The notes under the pieces: model-generated
Database searches by the model: none
Seen by the model: the letters and a program-made list of their open reading frames with translations, nothing else
What the model was told of the DNA's origin: nothing
NCBI GenBank assembly: GCA_030159075.1
Contig: BROG01000266.1
Location: forward strand, 633,501 to 697,500
DNA: 64,000 nucleotides
Origin: Atrina japonica
Taxonomy: Eukaryota > Mollusca > Bivalvia > Pterioida > Pinnidae
Direction of reading: 5' to 3'
Position numbers and translations under genes: made by a program
Shown here: piece after piece, positions 56,328-64,000 of the stretch
Layout of the letters: the number at the start of each line of letters is the position of its first letter
Numbering within the stretch: position 1 is the first letter of the stretch

Positions 56328-58724
56328 TATACAACTTCACTCAGAGTTCACAATAAACCTGTTAACCTTTATATATTACAGGTATTTCAGCTGGTCTGAA
56401 GTTATTGGGCACCTGTCTATTTATAATTGTGTGGATTTTAATACATATCAAATGTAAAAAGGAATCTGAAACTACACTAACGGTAGGTCTAATTGTTTTA
56501 TCATCACAACACCAACAGAAACTCATCCACCATCTGACTTTCCCTGTACCTATCAGTCTGTCTGTTTCTGTCTGTCTGTCTGTGTCTGTCTGTCTGTTTG
56601 TATGTCTGTCTGTCTGTCAGAAGATGAGTTTCTTGGTTTTTATGTGGCTCCCTGTCATGTTAATTCTTGTACTGGTGTTTCTAGCATCAAAATCAACAAC
56701 ACAAGTCACACAGGTGACATAATGCTATGCACTGCTGTTTACCCCTGGGTAGGTCTTTATCATGCCTACAATTTGAATCATTTATTACTTTTGGGGGAGG
56801 GAATCCGTGGCCGAGTGGTTAGAGCATTGTGCTTGTGGGAAAGTTTGCCAGTTTTTTTGCGGAAGGTCGGTGGTCTTTACCCGGGTAACCGGGGCATCTC
56901 CTCCACCAATAAAAACAACGCCATCATATGACTGAAAGATTGTTGAGTATGGCGTAAAACAAAAAATCAAATCAAATCAAATCAAATTTTGGGGGGAAAA
57001 AACCCAGATCAACTCTCGTGGTTTTGTAGAATCTCTAGGGTAACAAAGGTTGTCAATTATATGACCCCTGCTGTACTGGGGCCTAAAGGGCAAAGCAAAA
57101 ACTTTAAAAAAAAAAGAATGTGCCATATTCAGCAGCAATTGAACTGGATTACATGGACATATTGAGTGAGTGGCTTTTATAAAAATTGCTGATTTCATAA
57201 TTTCTGATTTAGGTCATCTGCATTGCCCTTTTGGCTTGTTTTCTTCAGTAGTATTAGCTCAACTCTGTGATGTTGAGGGGGACATGTACTGGTGCCCCTG
57301 TGCCAGGGTCCAGTTAAAAAGAAAAGTTGAAGTCATGTTAACCATCTTCTACTGCATGTACATGCTAAACTTACATCACCATGGCATATATATCTTAAAA
57401 TTTTTAACGTATCTTGGTATGCAATGTTTCTAATCCAGGAGTAGTTTTGGGGGGTTTTGCTAAAATATCATTATGGTCTATTTTCAATGCTGTGGTTAAG
57501 GAGATAGAATGAGGTCAGGTTAATTTTTGGGGGATAACAAATTATTTTTCTGTTAACATGACATACCAGTATATAAAGCCAAAAACGTTATGTTTTGGTT
57601 AACATGCACCATCGCATTGCTTAATAAGTCACCGCATTTAAGTTTTTGTCTGTCTTTCAAATATAATAAGTAATGTCTATCTTGTGTGTTAAGTCAAAAT
57701 GTAACATTTCACGAACAATCACTGTTAAAAGCCCGTGGGCATGTTAATGATTGAGGTTGTTAATAATTATACAACAATCGTCCCGTCCACTGATTGGCAG
57801 TTAATTGGTGATAAGTCTAAGAGAGTGTGTATGTCATATGACATGTCACCGGACCCGACAATATTCAATTTATGGAAACTTAATTTTTGTATTGAATAAA
57901 AAACAAAGTCCTTATCTTTTATCCAACTGAAACATATATAAACTTGCAGAATAAAGAAATATTATACATTATAAAAGGCATACAGTTGATTGATAAGTTA
58001 TTATAAAACAAAACTAGGAAAACATTAAGAAGTTATAACATTTATAACATGCAAAAAAGACAACAAAACATCGTTTTAAAATCTCCAGTTATGAGACCAA
58101 ATCTCAGCTAAAAATTAAAAAATCTCCAGTTGTGGCATAGCAGTTGAACTGATTTCTGTCACATGTATGACAATGTCTGTTTGACAAAGTCTCTAGGTCA
58201 AAAAGTAAAGTGCAAAAGTAATGCTGTAGCGAAAAAGAATATTTCCTCTTATAAAAAAGAATATTTCCTCTTATAAAAAGAATGCTGTATCTTTTGTAGC
58301 TCATCTGTAATAGTAAATAATAATACCCATTCATCAAACTCCTTTAAAAAAAAAAAAACCTCCCTGCCTCACTTTTTTTTTTCAAAAAGTGCCTGTTAAC
58401 CTAAACATTAATTTTTTCAGCCTAATAGCCAATATAGCTGTTTTGATTTGTTTTTACCTTAAATATCTCAAGGTTGGAATTTCATACAACTGTAACTTAC
58501 AATATTTTAAAATGAGTCACTGTCATTGTATATATTTTCAGGTCGGTGACATCATGGCATCAATGAATTCTGTAAACAAGATGGATTTAGATTACGACCA
58601 ACGGCACTTCAAAAATCCGTCAGTATCTGAGTCGCCGAACAGGAAGACGGCAGAGGACAAAAATGTCGTCAAAGCTGAAAGTGAAGTGACATTTTCACTT
58701 TTACCAAATGAGTCTACCGTTTGA
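41917..58724 (+). CDS. SLCO: Organic anion transporting polypeptide (SLCO family), 11 coding exons
   Basis: Sodium-independent plasma-membrane carrier for amphipathic organic anions (steroid conjugates, thyroid hormones, eicosanoids, xenobiotics) in characterised relatives; the substrate here is unknown. Exons: 41917-42718, 45067-45384, 46577-46741, 47560-47640, 48911-49043, 50545-50737, 51418-51605, 53201-53265, 53791-53919, 56382-56482, 58542-58724. All introns are GT-AG and all phases agree, giving 785 residues, a little longer than the usual 650-720. Seen: cytosolic N-terminus of about 90 residues, about 12 membrane segments, signature-like [13 protein letters not shown] at 306-318, a Kazal-like loop with ten cysteines (520-597), and [18 protein letters not shown] near 651-668. 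The start is the first ATG after an in-frame TAA (41893-41895) and has a good context (A at -3, G at +4). The N-terminal CxxxxCRPEFLQxF pattern and the [12 protein letters not shown] block suggest the SLCO4 branch, but only by recall. Confidence 0.93.
42728..43095 (+). repeat. 33-bp minisatellite at the start of SLCO intron 1
   Basis: About ten imperfect copies of a unit containing GGTCACTTAAGACAGGTGG followed by TCTTTTATAAGAGT begin nine bases after the exon 1 donor. The unit resembles the interior of the TA-CAG...CTG-TA element family in this window. Because 33 is a multiple of three, the first units read as repeated [11 protein letters not shown] in frame with exon 1 up to a stop at 42877-42879. 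Confidence 0.9.
43777..43964. mobile_element. TIR element of the CAGTGGAACCTGTCTT family, intron 1
   Basis: Starts with a diverged terminus (TTGGAACCATCTTGAGAG) and ends GGTCTCTCAAGACAGGTTCA-ACTG before TA. Internal GACCACCT/AGGTGGTC words match the other family copies. Nonautonomous, no open frame. Confidence 0.7.
44260..44881. mobile_element. Composite repeat in intron 1: AAACCCAGTTTGGCA family with a nested ACTGGTC repeat
   Basis: Outer sequence (TATTCCTATAT-TTTGTGAAAATTG, GAGAAACCCAGTTTG) also occurs at 38281-38560 and 49231-49591. It is split by a 204-bp ACTGGTC-rich block (44522-44725) that is the reverse complement of the block at 22849-23060. This shows that the ACTGGTC element moved into an older repeat. 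Confidence 0.65.
45067..45384 (+). CDS. SLCO: SLCO coding exon 2 (residues 268-373), OATP signature
   Basis: Phase 1 in and out, donor GTAAGT. Encodes TM5 ([20 protein letters not shown]), an extracellular stretch, the OATP signature region [13 protein letters not shown] at 306-318 running into TM6, then a charged intracellular loop. The family signature is D-x-R-W-(I/V)-GAWW-x-G-(F/L)-L; here E308 replaces R and I318 replaces the final L. Confidence 0.95.
45430..46100 (+). repeat. 66-bp minisatellite in SLCO intron 2
   Basis: About ten copies of a roughly 66-bp unit with the landmarks GGCCACTTTGAGTACA, ATATTTATATGT and GATCATAGACTG. Begins about 45 bases after the exon 2 donor. Later units are the most alike. 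Confidence 0.88.
46577..46741 (+). CDS. SLCO: SLCO coding exon 3 (residues 374-428)
   Basis: Acceptor has a T-rich tract ending TTTCAG; donor is GTAAGC; phase 1 in and out. Encodes the conserved stretch before TM7, TM7 (about 388-409), and [22 protein letters not shown], where the F-x-PKY-x-E-x-QF pattern is typical of OATPs. Confidence 0.95.
47065..47320 (+). mobile_element. tRNA-derived SINE (MetaSINE-like), intron 3
   Basis: Diverged tRNA-like head (AAGAGCATTGGGCTTTAAAC, AGGTTCCAGTCCTG), then the body landmarks GAGAAAGTTTGCCAGTTTAC, CTCCACCATTAAAAACTGG and TTGAGTATGGC. The same body occurs in at least six other places in the window. Confidence 0.72.
47560..47640 (+). CDS. SLCO: SLCO coding exon 4 (residues 429-455)
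   Basis: An 81-bp exon, phase 1 in and out, acceptor TTTCCAG, donor GTACAG. Encodes a glycine-rich TM8 ([19 protein letters not shown]) ending with the basic KRFQLRPK intracellular turn. Confidence 0.93.
47739..47900 (+). mobile_element. SINE body, 5'-truncated (MetaSINE-like), intron 4
   Basis: Well-preserved body: AAAGTTTGCCAGTTTACTTG, GGTAACCGGGGTTTCTCCCC, CACCAATAAAAACTGG, TTGAGTATGGCGTAAAAC, tail of TCAAA repeats. The tRNA head is missing. It adjoins the 56-bp minisatellite. Confidence 0.75.
47921..48815 (+). repeat. 56-bp minisatellite in SLCO intron 4
   Basis: About sixteen head-to-tail copies of a 56-bp unit (landmarks TTTAACTGTTGTCTCCACC, GTGTTACCAAGGCAATGTGG). The period was checked at 47921, 47977 and 48033. 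One region (about 48240-48300) has deletions. Open frames across it on both strands are repeat artefacts. Confidence 0.93.
48911..49043 (+). CDS. SLCO: SLCO coding exon 5 (residues 456-499)
   Basis: Acceptor TTTTGTAG, donor GTAAGT; enters in phase 1, leaves in phase 2. Encodes [20 protein letters not shown] (TM9), then [16 protein letters not shown] at the start of the large fifth extracellular loop. Confidence 0.93.
49231..49591. mobile_element. TIR element, intron 5
   Basis: Ends TTAAGGGACATTAG and, inverted, CTAATGCCTCTTTAA. Contains the inverted words TATATTTTGTGAAAATTGC and TTCTAAGAATATATAGGAAT. No coding capacity; same family as 38281-38560 and 44260-44881. Confidence 0.65.
49855..50095 (+). 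mobile_element. tRNA-derived SINE (MetaSINE-like), diverged, intron 5
   Basis: Head TCTCAATGGCAGAGTGGGTA-GAGC resembles a tRNA A-box. The body has AGAAAGTTTGCTAGTTTACT and GACTGAAAAATTGTTGAGTG and an A-rich end. Confidence 0.65.
50172..50508. mobile_element. CAGTGGAACCTGTCTT-family TIR element with internal 55-bp tandem expansion, intron 5
   Basis: Flanked by TA on both sides; ends CAGTGGAACCTGTGTTG and AAGACATGTTTTACTG. Four units of 55 bp (TTGAAAGATCACT at 50186, 50241, 50296 and 50351) enlarge it from about 176 to 337 bp. It ends 36 bases before exon 6. Confidence 0.8.
50545..50737 (+). CDS. SLCO: SLCO coding exon 6 (residues 500-564), Kazal-like loop
   Basis: Begins after ATTTTACAG. Encodes the first six loop cysteines (520, 524, 526, 535, 546, 550) in the Kazal-like arrangement CNMGCSC...[18 protein letters not shown], with sequon N515-L-T. 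The donor is placed at GTTTGT (50738) after CTT GTG; a donor at 50735 (GTGGTT) keeps the same phase and would remove one valine. Confidence 0.9.
51041..51128. mobile_element. Approximately 90-bp miniature element TTAACTCATC...GAGTTAA, intron 6
   Basis: Copies also lie at 21181-21270, about 21596-21683, 26219-26304 and, inverted, 29149-29239. Shared core: ACAATGGACTCTTCTGTAA and AGTCCAAATGTGTC. The ends TTAACTCAT/ATGAGTTAA are inverted. Confidence 0.7.
51418..51605 (+). CDS. SLCO: SLCO coding exon 7 (residues 565-626)
   Basis: Acceptor TTTTGACAG, donor GTAGGA, phase 0 in and 2 out. Supplies the last four loop cysteines (569, 571, 593, 597), making ten as in most OATPs, with sequons N565-F-S and N577-I-S. 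TM10 (about 600-622) follows. Confidence 0.93.
52400..52500 (+). mobile_element. SINE tRNA-head fragment, intron 7
   Basis: TTTGAACCATAAAGTATCTC, CTTCTGGTCTGCACAGGTTCGA resembles the head of the SINE at 34588; the body is absent. The rest of intron 7 (51606-53200) shows nothing else recognisable. Confidence 0.5.
53201..53265 (+). CDS. SLCO: SLCO coding exon 8 (residues 627-648)
   Basis: Only 65 bp. Acceptor TTTTGAAG, donor GTAAGT. Encodes [20 protein letters not shown], matching the conserved OATP stretch RSV-x4-R-(S/C)-x-ALG-x-Q before and into TM11. Confidence 0.93.
53545..53762 (+). mobile_element. tRNA-derived SINE with poly(A) tail, intron 8
   Basis: Head TGGTCTAGTGGTAGAGC (A-box) and GGGTTCATCCCTGGTACC (B-box-like), with a TGC at the anticodon position. 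The body has no MetaSINE landmarks and ends in a C-rich then A-rich tail. The tail stops about 30 bases before exon 9. A different family from the MetaSINE-like copies. Confidence 0.68.
53791..53919 (+). CDS. SLCO: SLCO coding exon 9 (residues 649-691)
   Basis: Acceptor ATCTTTTCAG, donor GTAAGT, phase 1 in and out. Encodes [20 protein letters not shown] and the cysteines C665, C673 and C679 of the last extracellular loop (IP-x-P-x3-G-x3-D-x2-C-x2-W pattern). A SINE poly(A) tail ends only about 30 bases upstream of the acceptor. Confidence 0.94.
53946..54123 (+). repeat. 89-bp tandem duplication, intron 9
   Basis: Two adjacent copies of an 89-bp unit (TTTCATGTGTAATCATACGA, GTGCAATACACAACACTGTA) differ at a few bases. 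Just downstream of exon 9. Confidence 0.85.
54419..55509. mobile_element. Composite TIR element CATACCTGCCAA...TTGGCAGGTATG, intron 9
   Basis: 12-bp perfect inverted ends enclose about 1.07 kb. Positions 55210-55450 match, in reverse, the repeat at 3289-3560 (GATGAAGTCTAATTGACAGA, ACCATTTAAA), so that part is probably nested. No open frame. Confidence 0.6.
56382..56482 (+). CDS. SLCO: SLCO coding exon 10 (residues 692-725)
   Basis: Acceptor TATATTACAG, donor GTAGGT, phase 1 in and 0 out. Encodes [20 protein letters not shown] (TM12) and the cytosolic [13 protein letters not shown]. Confidence 0.92.
56551..56618 (+). repeat. (TCTG)n microsatellite, intron 10
   Basis: Imperfect TCTG tetranucleotide run, 68 bases after the exon 10 donor. 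A purine tract of GA repeats lies at 56297-56327, just before exon 10. Confidence 0.9.
56798..56992 (+). mobile_element. Full-length tRNA-derived SINE (MetaSINE-like), intron 10
   Basis: The best-preserved copy: tRNA-like head CGTGGCCGAGTGGTTAGAGC, body GGAAAGTTTGCCAGTTTTTT, GGTCGGTGGTCTTTACCC, GGTAACCGGGGCATCTCC, TTGAGTATGGCGTAAAAC, tail of ATCAA repeats. The conserved central block identifies the MetaSINE superfamily by recall. Transcribed by RNA polymerase III when active and mobilised by a LINE. Confidence 0.8.
58542..58724 (+). CDS. SLCO: SLCO terminal coding exon 11 (residues 726-785)
   Basis: Acceptor ATATATTTTCAG, phase 0, stop TGA at 58722-58724. Encodes a 60-residue charged cytosolic tail ending NESTV. 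The last three residues S-T-V fit a class I PDZ ligand (S/T-x-hydrophobic). The same frame is open for about 150 bases upstream of the acceptor, but that stretch is intron-like. Confidence 0.85.
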   Translation, partial: VGDIMASMNSVNKMDLDYDQRHFKNPSVSESPNRKTAEDKNVVKAESEVTFSLLPNESTV

Positions 58725-59045
58725 TTGACCATTCCTGAACCACCAAAGGGAGATAATCCATTCTTTTGTTATTATTTTTTCAATGCTATAGAAATGTCCT
58801 GCTGTTCTTTTTTTCTTTTAGTATGAATCATGTACTTCAAATCCAGTTTTATTTGTGAGAATATTATTTTGCAAGAGCTCTCACTCGTGAAAACCTAATT
58901 TTCTAACCTGATACTGAAAGTGAACCTGAAAGGCAAAATGCAATGTTCTTGGGCTTGATTTTGGCCAACGGGCATAAAAGTTAATGACAAGTTTTAGAAA
59001 ACAGTTCATATTCAGTTCACATCAGAATGGGTTTATGAAAATAAA
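58725..59045 (+). other. SLCO: SLCO 3' UTR start with candidate poly(A) signal
   Basis: The first AATAAA downstream of the stop is at 59040-59045. Further ones are at 60491-60496 and 60557-60562, so a longer 3' UTR is possible. No coding signal is seen here. Confidence 0.45.
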
Positions 59046-61070
59046 TGCAGAATGGGTGTTTCACGAAGATTAAGCCCTGCGAAAATTTTCAGATTTACTG
59101 TAACTAATGATATGGTTACAAGTGATAGCTGTCGGTTGAGTAACATCAATATAACACATCAATACAATGTAATACACCAGAACTGTTGAAAATTGTACCC
59201 TAGTTACAGGGGTAAGTCCTCCATAACATCTAAATCTAATGCTGGATTTTCCGGGGGATTTGTATTTATCTAATATTGACTGTTTATATATTGCCTGATG
59301 GATTTGCCTACTGTTATCGCTGTGGTATCTGTTTATACATATCATCGTATAAACAAATTAATATGACAGATTGTTATAGAATATATATCCAGGAAATGAA
59401 TATTCAAATATCATATGCATTATAAAACTAGTGGGTTTTTGTTGGGGGTGGGAACAGTTTGATATTGTTTCAGTTAAACATTAAGTTTAAATTTCAAAGC
59501 GGCATTATTTAGTATCAGTTGACAACATTATCATCAAGAAACGTGATTCCTTGGCTTTTTATAAAAGGATGAATATAAAATATATGAGGACAATATTGAA
59601 GATAACTCCTGTTCAATTTCTATTTATCATTTTTGTTCCTATTTTTGGATATGTTTTTAAAGCTCCCAATATTCGTATATACAGTATTAAGTAATTTATT
59701 TTTTAATTTTTCATGTGTTTCTAAATTTAATGTTAAAAAGTTTTGTGCACATGTAATGTTTGCAATAAGTGACATCACATTGCCCTGGCAACAGTGTTTC
59801 ATTTTTTAGTTAAAAAATGCTAAGTAAGTGATGTCCATCATGAAGCATTCTCATTGTTTGTTTTGCATAATTTGTCTCATGTTATTTATCGTACTTACAT
59901 AATTCCATTTTCATTTGCATCATCATTGTCGTAAATCCCAGGTCTAGAATCGCCATTCTCTTTACTACTCATGGTTTCATGTGCCCGAAATTATTCGTAG
60001 CTGATGAATATTCATAAGAAGTAGGTGTATCCAATTTATTCAATCACAGTAATAGTAATCGACAACGGAAGTTATACCATAGTTCGTTAATCTAATACAA
60101 TTCTGAAATAGTTTAAAATACTCGATCTGATCAGTTGACAATTACAAGAACCACTTCCTTGCATTGGCTGAGGCTTCATGTTAATAAAAATATGCAAGAA
60201 TGATATCGGACATATGAAACCATTGGTAGGAAAGAGTATAGCGTTTCCGCACCGTGATTTTACGACAATATTGTATCATTAACATACTGATAATTTTCAT
60301 AAAGATATGCTGGGTGTTTGCAGGGCCTGAAGTCATCATATTTTCTCAATTCTCAAGCTCAACGTTTATATTATTATTTTGACCGTATAGTTGTAAAACT
60401 GCTGCATTTGACTAGATAGGAAACACGTTAATATTTTTCATCAATCACATAAAAAGTTGTGTCACACTTATGATTTTTCTGTGAAAAATGAATAAATACA
60501 TTGAATATGGTATTCAAACAATTTGTTCATATTTCTGAAGTTTTCTCTTAATGAGCAATAAATTTCATCATAATTTTCATTGGTATATTATCAATATACA
60601 GACATGTCCAGTTACCACATAAATTTTGAGTGTTTGTACCTTCAAATCATGACAAAATAGTTGAGTTCGAGTATTTAGTAAATTTGCTGACTCCTGGCCA
60701 AGGTGACGAGTATCATTTATTTGTGTTACTGGTCCAGGTAATTTTGCATTTTGTATGAAATGAGGTACCATAAAGTGAAATATTTATAAATCATGGTAAA
60801 AATCTTTACTTGTGTGTGGGTTGGTGTGTTTGGGCGTGCATGTATATGGGTGGGTGTGCGTGGGCAGGAGGGCATGCATGTTTATTCACCAGATATTTGG
60901 ACTCATAGTATTGTTTTGTATAGATTTTTTTAATTGTAAGGTAATTATAAGGTAATGTAACTAGAAATATTTGAATATCATCTGAACTTCTTTTTTCATT
61001 TTTTTCTGCATATCTTTCTATCTAAGTAAATGTAATTTTGGAATGTTTATTTCTGTTTTCTTCTCACATT
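59046..61070. other. Noncoding stretch downstream of SLCO
   Basis: Possible extended 3' UTR. AATAAA at 60491 and 60557. No repeat or gene recognised. Confidence 0.5.
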
Positions 61071-61222
61071 TTGTCTGTTTGCCTCTCTCTCACTCTGTAT
61101 CTCATGCTCAGATATTAAAGAATGATGCTGAAGAAAATAGCTCACATTTTGTCTGTCTGCCTCTATCTCACTCTCTGTCTCATGCATAGATATTAAAGAA
61201 TGATGCTGAAGAAAATAGCTTT
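61071..61222 (+). repeat. Approximately 77-bp tandem duplication
   Basis: Two adjacent copies of CTCACATTTTGTCTGT...GATGCTGAAGAAAATAGCT differ at a few sites. Confidence 0.85.
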
Positions 61223-61679
61223 AATTTATAACAAAGAAACCTTGAAATATGCATTTACTTCATGTATATCATGATATTTTCATGTCTGATGTCTATACTT
61301 TCCATTTTGTCCTGCAGTTTTTGAAACTAGAGGCCATTTAAGTTAACATTATGTCTCACTCCTTTTTTATCCAAATCATTCAGTTTTTCAGTTATGATGT
61401 GGAAGTGCGTTTTATAACAGCGCAAGTTGCGCCTGTTACCACGAATCAATGCAATTTTTCGTCTCTATATTAATATTCCCATGTACCCCAAATTATCAAA
61501 TTAAAACATTTTTTAAAGCTATAAATAGCAATTTTGATAATTTGCGATTTTGTAAATATAAGATGCAGAGTAATTCATGAGTTGTTGTGTAATTACTGAT
61601 TGTGATATAAGTGTAATGGATTAGTTTTGTACAGAATTTTTTATATATTATAAAATGTCATTGGTGTAGTGAATTGTCA

Positions 61680-63010
61680 AAGCTGGGTAAATGAGGAGGT
61701 GATGTAACATTGGGACTGTACAAATGACATCTGTATCAGCATCTGTGACATTTGGACTGTATAAATGACATTGCAACAACATATGTAACAACTGACATCT
61801 GTATCAGCATCTGTGACATTTGGACTGTACAACTGACATCTGTATCAGCATCTGTGACATTTGGACTGTATAAATAACATTGTAACAACATATGTAACAT
61901 TGGGACTGCACAATTGACATCGATAACATCATCTGTGACATGTCAAAAGTGTTCCACATTAACAAATTTAACTACATAACCTTAGTAATTATGCTTTTTT
62001 TTATTTTGTCCTCTGCATTTGGTAGACAAATTTGAACGAAAATGGCACATTTAACCAGGGCCTAATTTTGATAATATTTTTGTTACTTTACATCCATAGA
62101 TTACTTAGATATCAATAGTTTTATTTTTTTGTTTAGGAATTATGTCATAGATCCATTCATTATCTTTGTAGTAAACATCTAAATTATCTCACTAGAATCT
62201 TACTCTCATGAAGAATAATGTATTTCTCATGAAATAATAAATAGATTGCAATGAAATTTCTACTAATTGAGTACCAAAACCTCAACGTTCTATAGATGAA
62301 GTTTTGTTAAAATTGGATAGTAGACAAATTCTAGAAGAGTTATTGAAAAAACGCAAGTTTACTAAGGTTATGTAGATAAATTCTTTTATGGGGAATCACT
62401 ATTGACCCAAGGCTGTAAATGTGACATTGAATAGAATCTGTAACATTGGGAATATACGTGTGACATTTTATCAACATCTGTGACATTGGGACTATACATG
62501 TAACATTGTATCAACATCTGTGACATTGGGACTATACATGTAACATTGTATCAACATCTGTGACATTGTGAATATATGTGTGACATTTTATCAACATCTG
62601 TGACAGTGGGACTATACATGTAACATTGTATCAACATCTGTGACATTGGGACTATACTTGTTACATTGTATCAACATCTGTGACATTGGGACTATACATG
62701 TAACATTGTATCAGCATCTGTGACATTGGGACTATACATGTAACATTGTATCAACATCTGTGACATTGGGACTATACATGTAACATTGTATCAACATCTG
62801 TGACATTGGGACTATACATGTAACATTGTATCAGCATCTGTGACATTGGGACTATACATGTAACATTGTATCAACATCTGTGACATTGGGACTATACATG
62901 TAACATTGTATCAACATCTGTGACATTGGGACTATACTTGTTACATTGTATCAACATCTGTGACATTGGGTTTACATATGTGACAATGAATAGCATCTGT
63001 GACATTGGGT
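61680..63010 (+). repeat. 40-bp satellite downstream of SLCO
   Basis: A degenerate start at 61680-61950, unrelated sequence, then about fourteen units of 40 bp at 62440-63000 (TGACATTGGGACTATACATG, TAACATTGTATCAACATCTG). The central units are nearly identical, indicating recent homogenisation. Confidence 0.92.
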
Positions 63011-63029
63011 ATATATTATACAAACACAT

Positions 63030-64000
63030 GCTTGTTAGCCGCATGTTGTACATGTACATGTCATGAGGGTGACCTAAGCAGTTTTGCAATCAGGAGTATA
63101 TATATCGGTTTATACTGTATAAACATATGCCTGATAGCCGCATGTTGTATGTGTTGTGATAGTGACCTGCAATGAAGCAGTTTTGCAATCAGTAGATATC
63201 AGTTCATATTGTGCCCGTTAGTCTTGTGTTGTACATGTGGTACGTATGATTTATCTGTACTGTACCCCAGGATCACAAAGCATTCTTTGACATAAGTCAT
63301 ACTTTATATTCCGTGTTATGAGTCAGCATATGTGTTGTTTGGTGGCACCGCCACACATCCTGATAGTAGTATATATCATTGATATCGCATATACACATGC
63401 CTGTTTGTGTCACACTGTACTTGTGGTAAGGTTGACTTAGCTGTTGTGTTAAGTGAAGCTTATCTGTCTTTTGATGTACATGTTGTGAGGGTGGCTAGCT
63501 GTTATTGTGATAGATGTAGCCTTTTTGTCTTGTGATGTAAATATCGTGAGGGTGGTTAGCTGTTGTTATAATAGGTGTAGCTTATGGGTCTTGAAACTAA
63601 CATATCATGAGCATGGCCAAGATACTGTTGTGATAGGTGTAGCCTACAGGTCGTATGGCCTACATATTGTGAGGGTGGCCTAGATGCTGTTGTGATAGGT
63701 GTAGCCTATCTGTCTTGTGACATACATGTCGTGAGGGCGGCTTAGCTGTTTTTGTGATAGGTGTTGTTGTTAGTCTCATTTTGTACATGTTTTAAGAATG
63801 ACCTAGATATTTTATGATGGGGATATCATGTCTGTGTGTTCATCTTATGTTGTACATGTCTTGAGGGTGACAAAATTGTCTTTTGATAGGGGTATATATC
63901 AATTTATATTGTATATATTAAATCCTGTTAGTCTCGTGTTGTAAATACCATGGAGTTGACTTAGCTGTATTGTGATCAGAAGTATATATCAATTTGTATG
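63030..64000 (+). repeat. Degenerate approximately 61-bp tandem repeat, running off the window
   Basis: Landmarks GTGAGGGTGGC, TAGCTGTT, TGTGATAGGTGTAGCC and TGTCTTGTG recur at about 61-bp spacing from about 63420, more loosely from 63030. Confidence 0.72.

Noticed and set aside
62440..63000. Regular 40-bp repeats reminiscent of a CRISPR array
   Set aside because: No unique spacers; units are contiguous, and the DNA is eukaryotic.

Overview
This is eukaryotic, AT-rich, intron-heavy DNA, probably from a mollusc and most likely a bivalve. The basis is metazoan GT-AG splicing, tRNA-derived SINEs of the MetaSINE type typical of bivalves, very long dinucleotide arrays and dense non-autonomous DNA transposons. 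The species assignment is inference. Nearly all long open frames outside one gene are low-complexity or repeat-derived.

The one secure gene is an organic anion transporting polypeptide (OATP/SLCO family solute carrier) on the + strand. Eleven coding exons between 41917 and 58724 join in phase to a 785-residue protein. It has the OATP signature, a ten-cysteine Kazal-like extracellular loop and a C-terminal PDZ-ligand-like end. Its introns hold minisatellites of 33 bp (intron 1), 66 bp (intron 2) and 56 bp (intron 4), several SINEs and TIR elements.

Layout. 1-9.0 kb: microsatellites, a 2.25-kb element with roughly 480-bp inverted termini, several foldback elements and a Ty3/Gypsy integrase relic; this part keeps many CpGs. 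Near 9.05 kb there is a short ATG-containing exon-like segment with a strong donor, and from there rightward CpG becomes rare. A phase-compatible second exon candidate lies at 25972-26048. 9.1-41.6 kb: intron-like or intergenic DNA with TIR elements, a mariner relic, a miniature LTR retrotransposon (13269-13682), a foldback element with a 9-bp target duplication, and many TACATGTA words. 41.7-59.0 kb: the SLCO gene. 59-64 kb: noncoding DNA with 40-bp and roughly 61-bp satellites.

Two observations stand out. First, the 414-bp miniature LTR element has LTRs that contain a threonine-tRNA-like sequence whose D and T arms (Pol III A and B boxes) are kept while the anticodon stem is broken, analogous to the 5S sequence in Cassandra TRIMs. 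Second, three comparisons between copies of the same repeat differ by exactly one CATGTA hexamer beside a TA, which is the footprint predicted for excision of a Tc1-type element; this could explain why TACATGTA is so common here.
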